Position numbers and translations under genes: made by a program
Shown: piece after piece, positions 50,929-60,593 of the stretch
How positions within the stretch are numbered: position 1 is the stretch's first letter
How the letters are laid out: each line of letters opens with the position of its first letter
The notes under the pieces: model-generated
Databases searched by the model: none
The model's input: the letters and a program-made list of their open reading frames with translations, nothing else
Told to the model about the DNA's origin: nothing
DNA from: Algoriphagus boseongensis
GTDB lineage: Bacteria > Bacteroidota > Bacteroidia > Cytophagales > Cyclobacteriaceae
Direction of reading: 5' to 3'
Length of the DNA: 64,000 bases
Assembly: GCF_004362805.1 (NCBI RefSeq)
Contig: NZ_SNYF01000005.1
Location: 856,952-920,951, forward strand

Positions 50929-50960
50929 AATAAAAAAGGCTTCCATTTCTGAAAGCCTTT
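50929..50960 (-). terminator. Intrinsic terminator of tRNA-Met
   Basis: On the minus strand, arms AAAGGCTT and AAGCCTTT around a 10-base loop with a T-rich tail, starting right after the tRNA 3' end. Confidence 0.8.
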
Positions 50961-50961
50961 G

Positions 50962-51035
50962 TAGCGAGGACGGGAGTTGAACCCGTGACCTCAGGGTTAT
51001 GAATCCTGCGCTCTAACCAACTGAGCTACCTCGCC
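50962..51035 (-). tRNA. tRNA-Met (anticodon CAT)
   Basis: The 74-base cloverleaf on the minus strand has acceptor arms GGCGAGG and CCTCGCT, D arm GCTCAGTTGGTTAGAGC, anticodon loop TTCATAA with CAT at 50999-51001, and a T arm with GGTTCAACTCC. The acceptor has one G-U pair at its first position. No CCA is encoded. It is probably the elongator Met or a k2C-modified Ile tRNA; the first pair and stem lack the initiator hallmark GGG/CCC in the anticodon stem (CAGGA and CCCTG are seen). Confidence 0.93.
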
Positions 51036-51119
51036 ATATTTTTTGTTAATAATTTCTTTTTAGCGTTGATTTTTGAAATTAATGGCTAAATTAAACCACC
51101 ATCGATCTCCAAAAAACGG

Positions 51120-51142
51120 GTAAAATTCCATTTGAATTTTAC
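51120..51142. repeat. Inverted repeat upstream of the START-like gene
   Basis: Perfect 9-bp arms GTAAAATTC and GAATTTTAC around CATTT, about 110 bases before the START-like gene. There is no T-run, so it is not a clear terminator. Possible operator or RNA stem. Confidence 0.4.
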
Positions 51143-51250
51143 AATTAGCCCCCTTTCTGAAAGGGAATGCAAATATGAGGTCTTGTACTTTGAAATGCAA
51201 GTTGAGTCTTAAGAAAAAGTGTGAAAAAATCACCTTTAAACAATCCTGTC

Positions 51251-51646
51251 ATGGTTAAAAACAAATTTGTAGCTGATTATCAAATAAATGCTTCTAAGAA
51301 GATTGTGTTCCATTATTTAAGTACTGCGAGTGGGTTGGAAGAGTGGTTTGCAGATAATGTGCGAATTGACGAAGACAAAAATTACATTTTCAATTTCGAC
51401 AATGAGGATCATTATGCCCGCTTAGCGGCTTTGAGAACAAATGTTCATGTCAAATTCGATTTTTTTGATCCCTCTAATCCAGAAAGTGATGATCATTCTT
51501 ATATAGAATTCAAGCTGGAGGAAAATGAATTGACCCAATCCCTATTTTTAAAGGTGATAGACTATTCCAATGAATATGAAGATGATGAATTGGAGGCTAT
51601 CTGGGATGGACTTGTCAACAAATTGAAGGAAATTATTGGTGGGTAA
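51251..51646 (+). CDS. START-like/AHSA1-type small-molecule-binding protein
   Basis: A 131-residue cytoplasmic protein with a START/SRPBCC-like fold. The opening KFVADYQINASKKIVFHYLS, then STASGLEEWFADNVRIDEDK, has the usual Leu-x-x-Trp-x-x-Asp pattern seen in AHSA1-like members, and ends with LEAIWDGLVNKLKEIIGG. It may bind a hydrophobic ligand. The ATG at 51251 is preferred; a GTG 30 bases upstream would add 10 residues without fold similarity. It precedes the LptF/G gene on the same strand by 71 bases; a functional link is not known. Confidence 0.8.
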   Translation: MVKNKFVADYQINASKKIVFHYLSTASGLEEWFADNVRIDEDKNYIFNFDNEDHYARLAALRTNVHVKFDFFDPSNPESDDHSYIEFKLEENELTQSLFLKVIDYSNEYEDDELEAIWDGLVNKLKEIIGG

Positions 51647-51717
51647 TTGGTAGGGATTTACCAACTTTGAAACCGCAATAGAACTTCGCCGTATTTTCTC
51701 GGAGGATTTCCCGCCTA

Positions 51718-53466
51718 ATGAAAAAATTAGATAAGCTTATTTTGGGCTCTTTTATCGGGCCCTTTATCCTTACATTTTTGGTTGTTGACTTCATTTTATT
51801 GATAGTCAACATGCTTAAGTATTTTGATGAGATTTTCGGAAAAGGATTGGGCTTTGCAATCTATGCAGAGCTGATTGGGTATTTCGTGATCAGTATTTCT
51901 CCGATGGCTTTGCCTTTGGCAGTTTTGCTTTCTAGCCTGATGACTTTTGGAAATTTAGGTGAACACTTTGAGCTCACAGCAATCAAAAGCAGCGGGATTT
52001 CCCTTACAAGAGCTTTGCGCCCAATAGGAATTTTTGCAGCTGTTTTGACAATTCTAGCCTATTTATCCAATAATTACCTCGTTCCAAAAGTCAATCTCAA
52101 GACCTTCAGTTTGCTTTATGATATCCGGACAAAGTCTCCTTCGCTTGATATAAAAGAAGGGGTTTTCTACGCTGGAATTCCAAACTATAGCATCAAAGTC
52201 AATGAAAAGCTGGATGATATTCGGCTAAGGGATATTATTATTTATAACCATGCTGATGGTCAGGGAAACTTGAATGTTACCCTTGCGGATTCTGGAAGAA
52301 TGGAAACATTCATGAATGATTCCTATATGAAATTGACCCTTTATAATGGTCAAAATTATAAGGAAGCCCGATCGACAAGAGGAATAAGTGAGCCGCCGGT
52401 GGAGTTTTCAAGAACAAAATTTGCTGAGAATATCATGGTGTTTGACCTTTCTGCCTTTCAGCTAAATAGGACTCCAGAAGACCTTTGGTCTACCAATAGA
52501 GCTATTAAAAATATTGCTCAAATCAAAGATGGTTTGGATTCCATTTATTCCTTGGTCAATGATCTGAAATATCAGAATTACCAGACTGCAGAAGGCATTT
52601 ATCCATTTTTTACCCGAAATAGAAAATTAACACCTCCAGCTGAAATAGCTGAAAGAAAAGCAAAAGACGATACCCTGAGAAAATTGAAAATCCTTAGAGA
52701 AAGGGAGTTGAATGATTCAATTTCATCTAACCTAAATACGGATGATTCAGTGGCAATTGATTCGAACCAAAAGGCAGTAGAGCCTACTAAGATTTCTTTA
52801 GAAACAACGGTCAGAAGTGAAAGAGCAGATTCCATACTAAGTCAAAAACTTCAAAGAAGAAAAATTGACACAGCAGTTCAATTTACCAAGCAGCCAGAGA
52901 TTATTTCTACAGTAGATACTGCCGGAGTAGGGGAGAAAAAGCCGAAAGTGGTAAGGACAACACTTCTGACAGACGAAGAGAAGGCTAGAATTGATTCATT
53001 GATGTACAAGCAGGGTTATATTACCAATGCAGTAACCATGGCCCTAAATAATTCAAGAAATCTTAAAAACACCTTTAATGTAAAAGCTTCACAAGTAGAT
53101 GCACACGAAAGGGAATATCGACGGTATGAAATCGCTTGGTATCAGAAATATACCCAAGCAATTGCCTGTTTTGTAATGTTTTTAATTGGTGCTCCCTTGG
53201 GATCTATTATTAAAAAAGGAGGATTGGGGTTACCTGTATTGATCTCCATTATCTTCTTCATATTGTTCTATATGTTATCCATCACAGGGGAAAAATGGGC
53301 AAAAGAAGGATTAGCCGATCCAATGTTGGGTACATTTTTCTCCAATCTATGCTTAGTTCCTTTTGGGCTGTTTTTCTTAAGACAAGCAAGGAAAGATGCT
53401 CGTCTTTTTGAGGCAGACTTTTACACAGGAATCCTCAAAAAAGTCAAAGGAGCCTTTCAAAAATGA
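51718..53466 (+). CDS. LptF/LptG-family lipopolysaccharide export permease
   Basis: Membrane permease of the Lpt LPS-export ABC system, 582 residues against about 360 in Proteobacteria. The N-terminus holds helices 1-3 (LDKLILGSFIGPFILTFLVV; ISPMALPLAVLLSSLMTFG), then a periplasmic beta-jellyroll (residues about 130-260), and the last 110 residues hold the remaining helices (AIACFVMFLIGAPLGSIIKK). An insertion of about 170 charged residues (about 280-450) lies between the jellyroll and the last helices. Its role may be in contact with other Lpt parts; this is inference. Only one LptF/G gene is seen here. Confidence 0.88.
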   Translation: MKKLDKLILGSFIGPFILTFLVVDFILLIVNMLKYFDEIFGKGLGFAIYAELIGYFVISISPMALPLAVLLSSLMTFGNLGEHFELTAIKSSGISLTRALRPIGIFAAVLTILAYLSNNYLVPKVNLKTFSLLYDIRTKSPSLDIKEGVFYAGIPNYSIKVNEKLDDIRLRDIIIYNHADGQGNLNVTLADSGRMETFMNDSYMKLTLYNGQNYKEARSTRGISEPPVEFSRTKFAENIMVFDLSAFQLNRTPEDLWSTNRAIKNIAQIKDGLDSIYSLVNDLKYQNYQTAEGIYPFFTRNRKLTPPAEIAERKAKDDTLRKLKILRERELNDSISSNLNTDDSVAIDSNQKAVEPTKISLETTVRSERADSILSQKLQRRKIDTAVQFTKQPEIISTVDTAGVGEKKPKVVRTTLLTDEEKARIDSLMYKQGYITNAVTMALNNSRNLKNTFNVKASQVDAHEREYRRYEIAWYQKYTQAIACFVMFLIGAPLGSIIKKGGLGLPVLISIIFFILFYMLSITGEKWAKEGLADPMLGTFFSNLCLVPFGLFFLRQARKDARLFEADFYTGILKKVKGAFQK

Positions 53467-53504
53467 AAATTTGGAGTTCTTTTTTATTATTGAATTTTTA
53501 GCTC

Positions 53505-53512
53505 TACCTTTG
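53505..53512 (+). promoter_or_regulatory. Bacteroidota -7 box for rpsO
   Basis: TACCTTTG is a full match to TAnnTTTG, 27 bases before the rpsO ATG. I see only weak -33 candidates (a TTG 12 bases upstream of it), so the promoter is partly supported. Confidence 0.4.
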
Positions 53513-53539
53513 TGACTGTTTTATTAAATTTAGCTAAAC

Positions 53540-53815
53540 ATGTATTTAACATCAGAGAAAAAACAAGAGTTGTTTAAAAATCATGGACGGTTAAAATCTG
53601 CTACTGATACAGGTTCCCCTGAATCTCAGATTGCCCTCTTCACTCACAGAATCCAGCACTTGACCGAACACCTCAAGTCAAACAAGAAAGATCACTCCTC
53701 AAGACTAGGTTTGATGAAGCTGGTAGGTAAGAGAAGAAGCTTGCTAGACTACCTCCATAAGAAAGAGATCGAGCGTTACAGAGCAATTATTGCTGAGCTC
53801 GGAATCAGAAAATAA
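53540..53815 (+). CDS. rpsO: 30S ribosomal protein S15
   Basis: A 91-residue ribosomal protein that binds 16S rRNA and helps early 30S assembly. The family signature [20 protein letters not shown] and [20 protein letters not shown], then [17 protein letters not shown], is intact. It is normal in length. It precedes pnp by about 100 bases with an attenuator-like hairpin between them. The order rpsO-pnp is conserved in many bacteria, and S15 often controls its own mRNA. Confidence 0.98.
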   Translation: MYLTSEKKQELFKNHGRLKSATDTGSPESQIALFTHRIQHLTEHLKSNKKDHSSRLGLMKLVGKRRSLLDYLHKKEIERYRAIIAELGIRK

Positions 53816-53823
53816 TCCTTTCG

Positions 53824-53860
53824 GTAAGGTTCTCTATTGTTGAGAACCTTACTTTTTTCT
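53824..53860 (+). terminator. Terminator or attenuator between rpsO and pnp
   Basis: Arms GTAAGGTTCTC and GAGAACCTTAC around TATTGTT, followed by T-rich sequence. It may end rpsO transcripts while letting some RNA polymerase read into pnp. Confidence 0.85.
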
Positions 53861-53916
53861 TTTTTAAGGTTGACTATATTTTTAAACCTTAATCGCTTTA
53901 ATTCTAACAAACATTT

Positions 53917-56064
53917 ATGTTACCAAACTTAATCACCAAGTCCATCCAATTAGCAGATGGCAGAGAAATTATCATCGAAACCGGTGCTTTGGCCAAGCAG
54001 GCAGACGGTTCAGTAGTAGTGCGGATGGGAAAGACCATGCTTTTGGCCACAGTTGTTGCAAAAAAAGATGCTTTAGAAGGAGTTGACTTTTTACCACTTT
54101 CCGTTGACTATCAGGAAAAATTTGCTGCCTCTGGAAAGATTCCAGGCGGATTTTTGAAGAGAGAAGGAAAACTTTCCGATTACGAGGTTTTGATCAGTAG
54201 ATTAGTTGACAGAGCTATTCGTCCGATTTTCCCGGATGATTATCATGCTGATACTCAGGTTGCTATTACCTTAATGTCATCCGACGATGAGGTATTGCCG
54301 GATTGTTTAGCGGGATTAGCTGCTTCAGCAGCCCTTGCTGTTTCTGATATTCCATTCAACGGACCAATCTCTGAAGTAAGAGTTGCTAAAATTGATGGAA
54401 ACTTGGTATTAAATCCAAGTCCGAAAGCTTTAGAGACTGCATCCTTAGAGTTCATTGTAGCTGGCTCTATGGATTATATTTTGATGGTTGAAGGTGAAGC
54501 CAATGAAATTTCAGAAGATGAAATGGTGGAAGCTCTTCAATTCGCCCATGAAGAAATTAAAAAGCATTGCCAAGCTCAACTTGAGCTAACCAAACTGGTA
54601 GGCAAGGAGCAAAAAAGAGAATATTCTCACGAAAAATCTGACAAGGCTCTTTACGACAAAATGAGAGCTGAGCTTTATGATAAATTGTATGAAGCGGTAA
54701 GCCGTCAGATCCCAAATAAAAACGAGAGATCTGCCATCATCAAGGAAATCAAAGAAGCTTTTGTTCAAAGTTTAGGTGAAGATCATGGCTTTGAAGCAAG
54801 CCTTATCGGACCTTACTTCCACAAACTTCACAAAGAAGCTGCTAGAAATCTTACTTTGGATGAGAAGAAGAGATTGGATGGAAGAAAACTAGACGAAATC
54901 AGACCAATTTGGTCTGTAGTTGACTACCTTCCTTCTGCTCACGGTTCTGCAGTTTTCACCAGAGGTGAGACTCAATCAATTACTACTTGCACGCTTGGTA
55001 CCAAAATGGACGAGCAAATGGTAGACGGAGCCGTTCTATCTGGTTACAATAAGTTCTTCTTGCATTACAATTTCCCTGGATTCTCGACTGGTGAAGTAAA
55101 ACCAAACAGAGGTCCTGGTAGAAGAGAAGTCGGACATGGAAACCTCGCAATGAGAGCTCTCAAAAAGGTACTTCCGTCCGAAAATGAAAATCCATACACA
55201 ATTCGTGTAGTTTCTGATATCCTTGAATCAAATGGTTCGTCCTCAATGGCAACCGTTTGTGCGGGTACTCTGGCATTGATGGATGCAGGTATCCAAATCA
55301 AAGCACCTGTAACGGGTATTGCTATGGGTATGATCTCTGATTCCAAAACAGGTAAATACTCTATCCTTTCAGATATTTTGGGTGATGAAGACCACCTAGG
55401 AGACATGGATTTCAAGGTGACAGGAACTTCCAAAGGAATCACTGCTTGCCAAATGGACCTTAAAGTAGAAGGTTTGGATTATTCAGTATTGAAGGAAGCA
55501 CTCTATCAAGCTAAAGAAGGAAGACTTCATATTTTGAATGAAATCTCTAAGACTTTAGATGCTCCAAGACCTGACTTGAAGCCACATACTCCGAGATCAT
55601 TCATGATGTGGATTCCTAAGGAGCTTATTGGTGCTGTAATCGGACCAGGAGGTAAAGTAATCCAAGAGATGCAGAAAGATACTTCTACCACTATCGTAAT
55701 TGAGGAGGTAGATAATCAAGGTAAAATCAACGTATTCTCTGCAAATCAAGCAAACATGGATGCTGCTATTCGAAGAATCAAAGCGATTGTAGCTCAGCCA
55801 GAAATCGGAGAGGTTTATACTGGAAAAGTAAAAAATATTCAGCCTTTCGGAGCTTTTGTGGAATTTATGCCAGGCAAAGATGGTTTACTTCATATATCCG
55901 AAATCAAGTGGGAAAGACTTGAAAGTATGGATGGTGTGTTGGAACCAGGCGAAGAAATCATGGTCAAGTTAATTGACGTTGATAAAAAGACTGGCAAATT
56001 CAAACTTTCAAGAAAAGTTCTATTGCCAAAGCCTGAAAAACCAGCGGCTAAAGATCAAGCTTAA
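53917..56064 (+). CDS. pnp: Polyribonucleotide nucleotidyltransferase (PNPase)
   Basis: A 715-residue 3'-5' phosphorolytic exoribonuclease. Two RNase PH-like domains (IELADG-type start [20 protein letters not shown]; second core with [15 protein letters not shown] and [18 protein letters not shown]) flank a helical linker. The C-terminal KH domain has [19 protein letters not shown], and the S1 domain has [20 protein letters not shown]. All parts are present. It probably works in mRNA decay and may bind RNA degradosome partners. It is read from rpsO and ends 57 bases before the sigma factor gene. Confidence 0.97.
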   Translation: MLPNLITKSIQLADGREIIIETGALAKQADGSVVVRMGKTMLLATVVAKKDALEGVDFLPLSVDYQEKFAASGKIPGGFLKREGKLSDYEVLISRLVDRAIRPIFPDDYHADTQVAITLMSSDDEVLPDCLAGLAASAALAVSDIPFNGPISEVRVAKIDGNLVLNPSPKALETASLEFIVAGSMDYILMVEGEANEISEDEMVEALQFAHEEIKKHCQAQLELTKLVGKEQKREYSHEKSDKALYDKMRAELYDKLYEAVSRQIPNKNERSAIIKEIKEAFVQSLGEDHGFEASLIGPYFHKLHKEAARNLTLDEKKRLDGRKLDEIRPIWSVVDYLPSAHGSAVFTRGETQSITTCTLGTKMDEQMVDGAVLSGYNKFFLHYNFPGFSTGEVKPNRGPGRREVGHGNLAMRALKKVLPSENENPYTIRVVSDILESNGSSSMATVCAGTLALMDAGIQIKAPVTGIAMGMISDSKTGKYSILSDILGDEDHLGDMDFKVTGTSKGITACQMDLKVEGLDYSVLKEALYQAKEGRLHILNEISKTLDAPRPDLKPHTPRSFMMWIPKELIGAVIGPGGKVIQEMQKDTSTTIVIEEVDNQGKINVFSANQANMDAAIRRIKAIVAQPEIGEVYTGKVKNIQPFGAFVEFMPGKDGLLHISEIKWERLESMDGVLEPGEEIMVKLIDVDKKTGKFKLSRKVLLPKPEKPAAKDQA

Positions 56065-56121
56065 GAAACATTTGCTTATCTTATCAAACTAAATTTCAAA
56101 TTCTCAAAATATCAACCCTGA

Positions 56122-56985
56122 ATGAGGCAGCTAAAAATTAGCAAACAGATTACCAACAGAGAATCTCAATCCTTGGACAAGTATCTCCAGGAGATTGGTA
56201 AAGTGGACCTGTTGACAGCTGATGAAGAGGTAGTATTGGCAAAGCGTATTAGAGAGGGTGACCAACTTGCACTTGAAAAGCTTACTAAAGCCAACCTACG
56301 ATTTGTGGTTTCTGTGGCTAAACAATATCAAAACCAAGGTCTTTCGCTTGGTGACTTGATCAACGAAGGGAATTTAGGTCTTATCAAAGCCGCTCAGCGA
56401 TTTGATGAAACTCGAGGCTTTAAATTCATTTCCTATGCGGTTTGGTGGATTAGACAATCTATCCTTCAGGCTTTAGCAGAGCAGTCTAGAATTGTTCGTC
56501 TTCCTTTGAACAGAGTAGGTTCTTTGAATAAAATTTCCAAGACCTTTAGTGAATTGGAACAGAAATTCGAAAGAGAGCCATCTCCTGAGGAATTAGCAGA
56601 AGTATTGGAAGTAACTGCCTCAGAGGTAGTAGATACCATGAAAATTTCTGGTCGTCACGTGTCTATGGATGCTCCATTTGTACAAGGGGAAGAAAATAGC
56701 CTTTTGGACGTTTTGGAAAATGATGGGGACGAAAAGCCAGATGATGGCTTGATGACCGATTCTTTGAGAAAAGAAGTTCAAAGAGCACTATCTACGCTTA
56801 CTCAAAGAGAAGCAGATGTGATCACCCTTTACTTTGGACTGAATGGTGAACATGCGATGACCTTGGAAGAAATTGGAGAAAAATTCAATCTTACTAGAGA
56901 ACGAGTTCGCCAGATTAAAGAAAAAGCAATTCGAAGGCTTCGACATACATCCAGAAGCAAAACATTGAAACCCTACCTGGGATAA
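56122..56985 (+). CDS. rpoD: Primary sigma factor RpoD/SigA (compact Bacteroidota type)
   Basis: A 287-residue sigma-70 primary factor. It lacks region 1.1, as is normal for Bacteroidota. Region 1.2 reads [20 protein letters not shown]; region 2 has [20 protein letters not shown] and [20 protein letters not shown]; region 4.2 has [20 protein letters not shown]. This protein should direct recognition of the TAnnTTTG -7 promoters noted in this window. It follows pnp by 57 bases and ends in a hairpin terminator. Confidence 0.95.
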   Translation: MRQLKISKQITNRESQSLDKYLQEIGKVDLLTADEEVVLAKRIREGDQLALEKLTKANLRFVVSVAKQYQNQGLSLGDLINEGNLGLIKAAQRFDETRGFKFISYAVWWIRQSILQALAEQSRIVRLPLNRVGSLNKISKTFSELEQKFEREPSPEELAEVLEVTASEVVDTMKISGRHVSMDAPFVQGEENSLLDVLENDGDEKPDDGLMTDSLRKEVQRALSTLTQREADVITLYFGLNGEHAMTLEEIGEKFNLTRERVRQIKEKAIRRLRHTSRSKTLKPYLG

Positions 56986-56990
56986 CAATA

Positions 56991-57016
56991 AAAGGGGTGA
57001 TGAACCCCTTTTTTAT
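56991..57016 (+). terminator. Intrinsic terminator after rpoD
   Basis: Arms AAAGGGGT and ACCCCTTT around GATGA, followed by a T-run, 5 bases past the sigma factor stop. Confidence 0.88.
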
Positions 57017-57142
57017 TTATACCTCGCTTAAGTTTTCCCGCTGAGAATTAGTAACAATTCTCACCTTAGGGAATTTTAACTTTCCCGAGTTTTGTTTCAA
57101 TTTCATAAATGACAAAATTTAACCGATTAATACGCGCTATTA

Positions 57143-58087
57143 ATGAATGAAGCTATTGAAAGGGTCAAAGTTCTGATTATAGGATCTGGCCCTGCAGGGT
57201 ATACTGCAGCTATTTACGCCGCAAGAGCGGGAATGAGTCCAGTGCTTTATACAGGTGGACAGCCTGGAGGCCAATTAACCATTACCACTGACGTTGAAAA
57301 TTATCCTGGCTATCCTGATGGTATCATGGGGCCAGAGATGATGGAGGATTTCAGAAAGCAAGCAGAAAGATTTGGAACACAGGTTCGTTATGGAATGGTG
57401 ACTGCAGTGGATTTCTCTGCGCAACCTCACGTAATTACCGTGGACGACCAGAAAACCATTCATGCGGATACCGTAATTATATCCACAGGGGCTTCTGCCA
57501 AGTGGCTTGGATTAGAAAGCGAAACCAGATTGAATGGAAAAGGTGTGTCCGCATGTGCTGTATGTGACGGATTTTTCTTTAGAGGACAAGAAGTTGCAAT
57601 TGTAGGAGCAGGTGATACCGCTTGCGAAGAAGCTGCTTACTTGGCTAACATTTGCTCGAAGGTTTACATGATCGTGAGGAGAGACGAAATGCGCGCTTCT
57701 CAGATCATGCAAAAGCGAGTGATGAATAATCCTAAAATCGAGATTCTTTGGAATACAGAAACTGATGAAATCTTGGGTGAGGATGAAGTAAAAGGAGTGA
57801 GAATTTTGAATAATAAAACCGGAGAAAAACGAGAAATCTCAATTTCTGGCTTCTTTGTTGCTATTGGACACCAACCCAACACAGCAATCTTCAAAGATTT
57901 TATTCATATGGATCAATCCGGATATATCAAAACCATTCCGGGTTCGACCAGGACAAATATTGAAGGGGTTTTTGCCTGTGGCGATGCCCAAGACAATGTC
58001 TATCGTCAGGCTGTAACTGCTGCTGGAACAGGGTGCATGGCGGCTTTGGATGCAGAACGCTTCCTAGCCGAACAGGAAAATCACTGA
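57143..58087 (+). CDS. trxB: Thioredoxin-disulfide reductase
   Basis: A 314-residue FAD/NADPH enzyme that reduces thioredoxin. FAD motif is VLIIGSGPAGYTAAIYAARA. The redox site is CAVCDG (near residue 138), where the usual CATCDG has Val. NADPH motif GAGDTACEEAAYL is present, as is the C-terminal FACGDAQDNVYRQAVTAAG. It is normal in length. The M23/LysM peptidase gene follows after 7 bases, so they may be co-transcribed. Cytoplasmic. Confidence 0.97.
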   Translation: MNEAIERVKVLIIGSGPAGYTAAIYAARAGMSPVLYTGGQPGGQLTITTDVENYPGYPDGIMGPEMMEDFRKQAERFGTQVRYGMVTAVDFSAQPHVITVDDQKTIHADTVIISTGASAKWLGLESETRLNGKGVSACAVCDGFFFRGQEVAIVGAGDTACEEAAYLANICSKVYMIVRRDEMRASQIMQKRVMNNPKIEILWNTETDEILGEDEVKGVRILNNKTGEKREISISGFFVAIGHQPNTAIFKDFIHMDQSGYIKTIPGSTRTNIEGVFACGDAQDNVYRQAVTAAGTGCMAALDAERFLAEQENH

Positions 58088-58094
58088 CTGATTA

Positions 58095-59132
58095 ATGAAA
58101 ATTAACTACCTGAAAATCATATTAGGATTATGCTTGAGCATTGGTTTCTTTGAGGCCAATGCTCAAGTTTTTCCTAAGATTATCAAGAAAAATACTACAC
58201 AAACTGGAGTCCCTGCAGAAAGAAGGAATATTGAACTTCGCCAATTTGATCAGGATACCTACCTGAGGACACTTACTTCCCAGACTGATTCCATTCTTTT
58301 CCAAGGTGATGTCAACCTTTCCCGAATGAGATCTATCATTAGCGAAGATCCATTGGGATTTATTTGGGCTCCAACCAATCAATTGGTGAAAATTTCTGAG
58401 CAAGTCCAGATTGATAGTATTTGGGTGACTGCCTTTGAATACTTTGCCAATTGGGATAGCAAGAAGGTAGATATCTATAATCTTGATATTCGAAATTTTC
58501 AGGACAGTCTCCAATTGAGACTTTACGATCCACGTTTTGGAATGAACTGGAAATTCCCCTTGGATGAATCCAAAAAGACCTCTGAATTTGGCGCAAGGTG
58601 GGGAAGAATGCATTATGGGGTAGACTTGGATCTGGAAACCGGTGATCCGGTATATGCTGGATTTGATGGAATCGTAAGGGTCAGAGCATATGATCGATAT
58701 GGCTGGGGATATTTTGTCTTAGTAAGGCATAAAAATGGCCTAGAAACTTTGTACGGCCACCTTTCCAAACAAATCGCTGAAGTAGGAGATGAGGTAAAGG
58801 CTGGAGATATCCTTGGTAAAGGTGGGAGTACGGGTAGGAGTACCGGATCGCATTTGCATTATGAAATGAGGTACAAGGGACTGGCCTTTGATCCTGAAAA
58901 CGTCTATGACTTTGATAAAGGGGAATTAACCAAACAGGATATTTTAATTTCGAAACAGTTATTTTCCCAAGTTGCAAAAGCTAGGGCTGCTGCCTACCAT
59001 CGGGTGAAAAGAGGAGATACCTTAGGCTCTATTGCAAGAAGATATGGAGTAACGATAAGCCAAATAACTCGATTGAATGGAATCAGTACTAGATCTATTT
59101 TACGAGTTGGGCAAAATCTTAGAGTTAAATAG
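58095..59132 (+). CDS. M23 peptidase with C-terminal LysM domain
   Basis: A 345-residue exported protein. Signal peptide (about 1-23, GFFEANA) is followed by a region of unknown fold. The M23/lysostaphin-like domain comes next, at about residues 160-275: HYGVDLDLETGDPVYAGFDG, and the Zn-site motif GSHLHYEMRYKG. The LysM domain ends the protein (YHRVKRGDTLGSIARRYGVT). M23 enzymes cut peptidoglycan cross-bridges; LysM holds it to the wall. The His of HYGVDLD and HLHYE form a Zn site, so it may be active. It probably acts in the periplasm in cell-wall remodelling. Confidence 0.9.
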   Translation: MKINYLKIILGLCLSIGFFEANAQVFPKIIKKNTTQTGVPAERRNIELRQFDQDTYLRTLTSQTDSILFQGDVNLSRMRSIISEDPLGFIWAPTNQLVKISEQVQIDSIWVTAFEYFANWDSKKVDIYNLDIRNFQDSLQLRLYDPRFGMNWKFPLDESKKTSEFGARWGRMHYGVDLDLETGDPVYAGFDGIVRVRAYDRYGWGYFVLVRHKNGLETLYGHLSKQIAEVGDEVKAGDILGKGGSTGRSTGSHLHYEMRYKGLAFDPENVYDFDKGELTKQDILISKQLFSQVAKARAAAYHRVKRGDTLGSIARRYGVTISQITRLNGISTRSILRVGQNLRVK

Positions 59133-59138
59133 AAAGAA

Positions 59139-59855
59139 ATGAAACTTGATATTTTGGTAATTGCGGCCCATCCTGATGATGCGGAATTGGGTTGTTCAGG
59201 AACAATTGCTGCACAAGTAGCAAAAGGCCATAAGGTGGGTATTGTTGATTTAACTTATGGAGAAATGGGTACCAGAGGTACACCTGAAACTCGACTTCAA
59301 GAATCTGCCGATGCTGCCAAAATCCTCAAGCTTTCTGCCCGAGAAAATCTAGGCTTCAAGGATATATTTTTTAAAGATGACGAAATGCATCAGCTTGAAT
59401 TAATTCGATTAATCCGAAAATACCAACCGGAAATTGTTTTGGCCAATGCTATCCGAGATCGACACCCAGATCATGGAAAAGGTTCTTCCTTGGCTTCCAA
59501 TGCCTGTTTTATGAGCGGCCTCCGAAAAATTGAGACGTATCTGGATGGAGAATTTCAACAAGCCTGGAGACCTAAATTTGTCTACCATTACATCCAAAAC
59601 AATTACATCGAGCCGGATTTTATTGTTGATATCACTGATTTCTGGGATACCAAAGTAGAGAGTATCATGGCTTTCAAATCTCAATTTTACGATCCTAAAA
59701 GCCAGGAACCTTCAAGTTTTATATCCTCACCTGAATTCTTGCCCTTTATTGAATCAAGAGCAAGAGACTTTGGCCATAGGATCATGACCAAATACGGGGA
59801 AGGATTTACTGTGGAGCGATATATTGGAGTCAAAGATCTTTTTGACTTAAAATAA
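59139..59855 (+). CDS. bshB1: Bacillithiol biosynthesis deacetylase BshB1
   Basis: A 238-residue LmbE-family deacetylase. It removes the acetyl group from GlcNAc-malate to give GlcN-malate on the way to bacillithiol. The Zn-binding motif AAHPDDAELGCSGTIAAQVA is near residue 10, and the later DRHPDHGKGSSLASNACFMS and FVYHYIQNNYIEPDFIVDIT segments are typical of BshB1. It begins 7 bases after the peptidase gene, and its stop abuts directly the stop of the convergent pdxH gene. The organism should thus make bacillithiol as its main low-molecular-weight thiol. Confidence 0.92.
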   Translation: MKLDILVIAAHPDDAELGCSGTIAAQVAKGHKVGIVDLTYGEMGTRGTPETRLQESADAAKILKLSARENLGFKDIFFKDDEMHQLELIRLIRKYQPEIVLANAIRDRHPDHGKGSSLASNACFMSGLRKIETYLDGEFQQAWRPKFVYHYIQNNYIEPDFIVDITDFWDTKVESIMAFKSQFYDPKSQEPSSFISSPEFLPFIESRARDFGHRIMTKYGEGFTVERYIGVKDLFDLK

Positions 59856-60491
59856 TTAAGGGGCCAATCTGAAGATTTCCCAATTACTACCTTCTTTTGA
59901 CTCAAAGCAGATTCTATCATGAAGTCTACTTGGTCTTCCTTGCCAAAATTCAAACTTCTTTGGTAATAGCCGATATCCTCCCCAATGAGGTGGCCTGGTG
60001 ATCTCTTGAGTAGAAAACTTTTCCTCTAACTCCTTTATCCTATTTTCAAGAATACTTCTGTCCTCGATTTTTTCGCTTTGTGGAGAAGTCCAAGTTCCTA
60101 TCTGTGATCCTTTGGGTCTGGAATGAAAATATTCATCAGATTCCTCTGAACTTACTTTTTCCAAATCTCCGGTTATCCGGATTTGTCTTTCTAATTCCGG
60201 CCAAAAAAAAGTTAAGGTAGCTTTTGGATTTTGCTCAATTTCTTTTCCTTTTGAACTTTCGTAGTTGGTGAAAAATAAGAAACCGTGATCCACACCCTTT
60301 AAAAGGACAATTCTTCCTGATGGATATCCATCTAAACCTAAGGTAGACAAGCACATGGCATTCACCTCCAAGACCTCAGAATCAACAGCCTCATCAAACC
60401 AGATTTTGAATTGGTGAAAAGGATTAGGATTTATATCCTTGATATCTAGGGTCTTAAGCGTGTAATCCTTACGAATGTCAGAAAGCTTCAT
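59856..60491 (-). CDS. pdxH: Pyridoxamine 5'-phosphate oxidase
   Basis: A 211-residue FMN enzyme that converts pyridoxamine or pyridoxine 5'-phosphate into pyridoxal 5'-phosphate. The start at ATG 60491 matches the family N-terminus (MKLSDIRKDYTLKTLDIKDI), while a longer reading adds 16 residues outside the family pattern. FMN and substrate motifs include GYPSGRIVLLKGVDHGFLFF, PKGSQIGTWTSPQSEKIEDR, PPHWGGYRLLPKKFEFWQG and the C-terminal RLAP. It converges with bshB1 with no gap. Confidence 0.95.
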   Translation of the reverse strand: MKLSDIRKDYTLKTLDIKDINPNPFHQFKIWFDEAVDSEVLEVNAMCLSTLGLDGYPSGRIVLLKGVDHGFLFFTNYESSKGKEIEQNPKATLTFFWPELERQIRITGDLEKVSSEESDEYFHSRPKGSQIGTWTSPQSEKIEDRSILENRIKELEEKFSTQEITRPPHWGGYRLLPKKFEFWQGRPSRLHDRICFESKEGSNWEIFRLAP

Positions 60492-60593
60492 TTTTGGTTT
60501 AGTTTGGATAGAAATTTTATCTAAAAGTATAATGCCCATTGGATTTTTAAAATTATGGGCTATATTTTTCCTGAAAACAATAACAACTCAAAA

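Noticed and set aside
58128..58613. 161-residue open frame on the minus strand
   Set aside because: Antisense to the M23 peptidase gene, with no signal peptide or domain.
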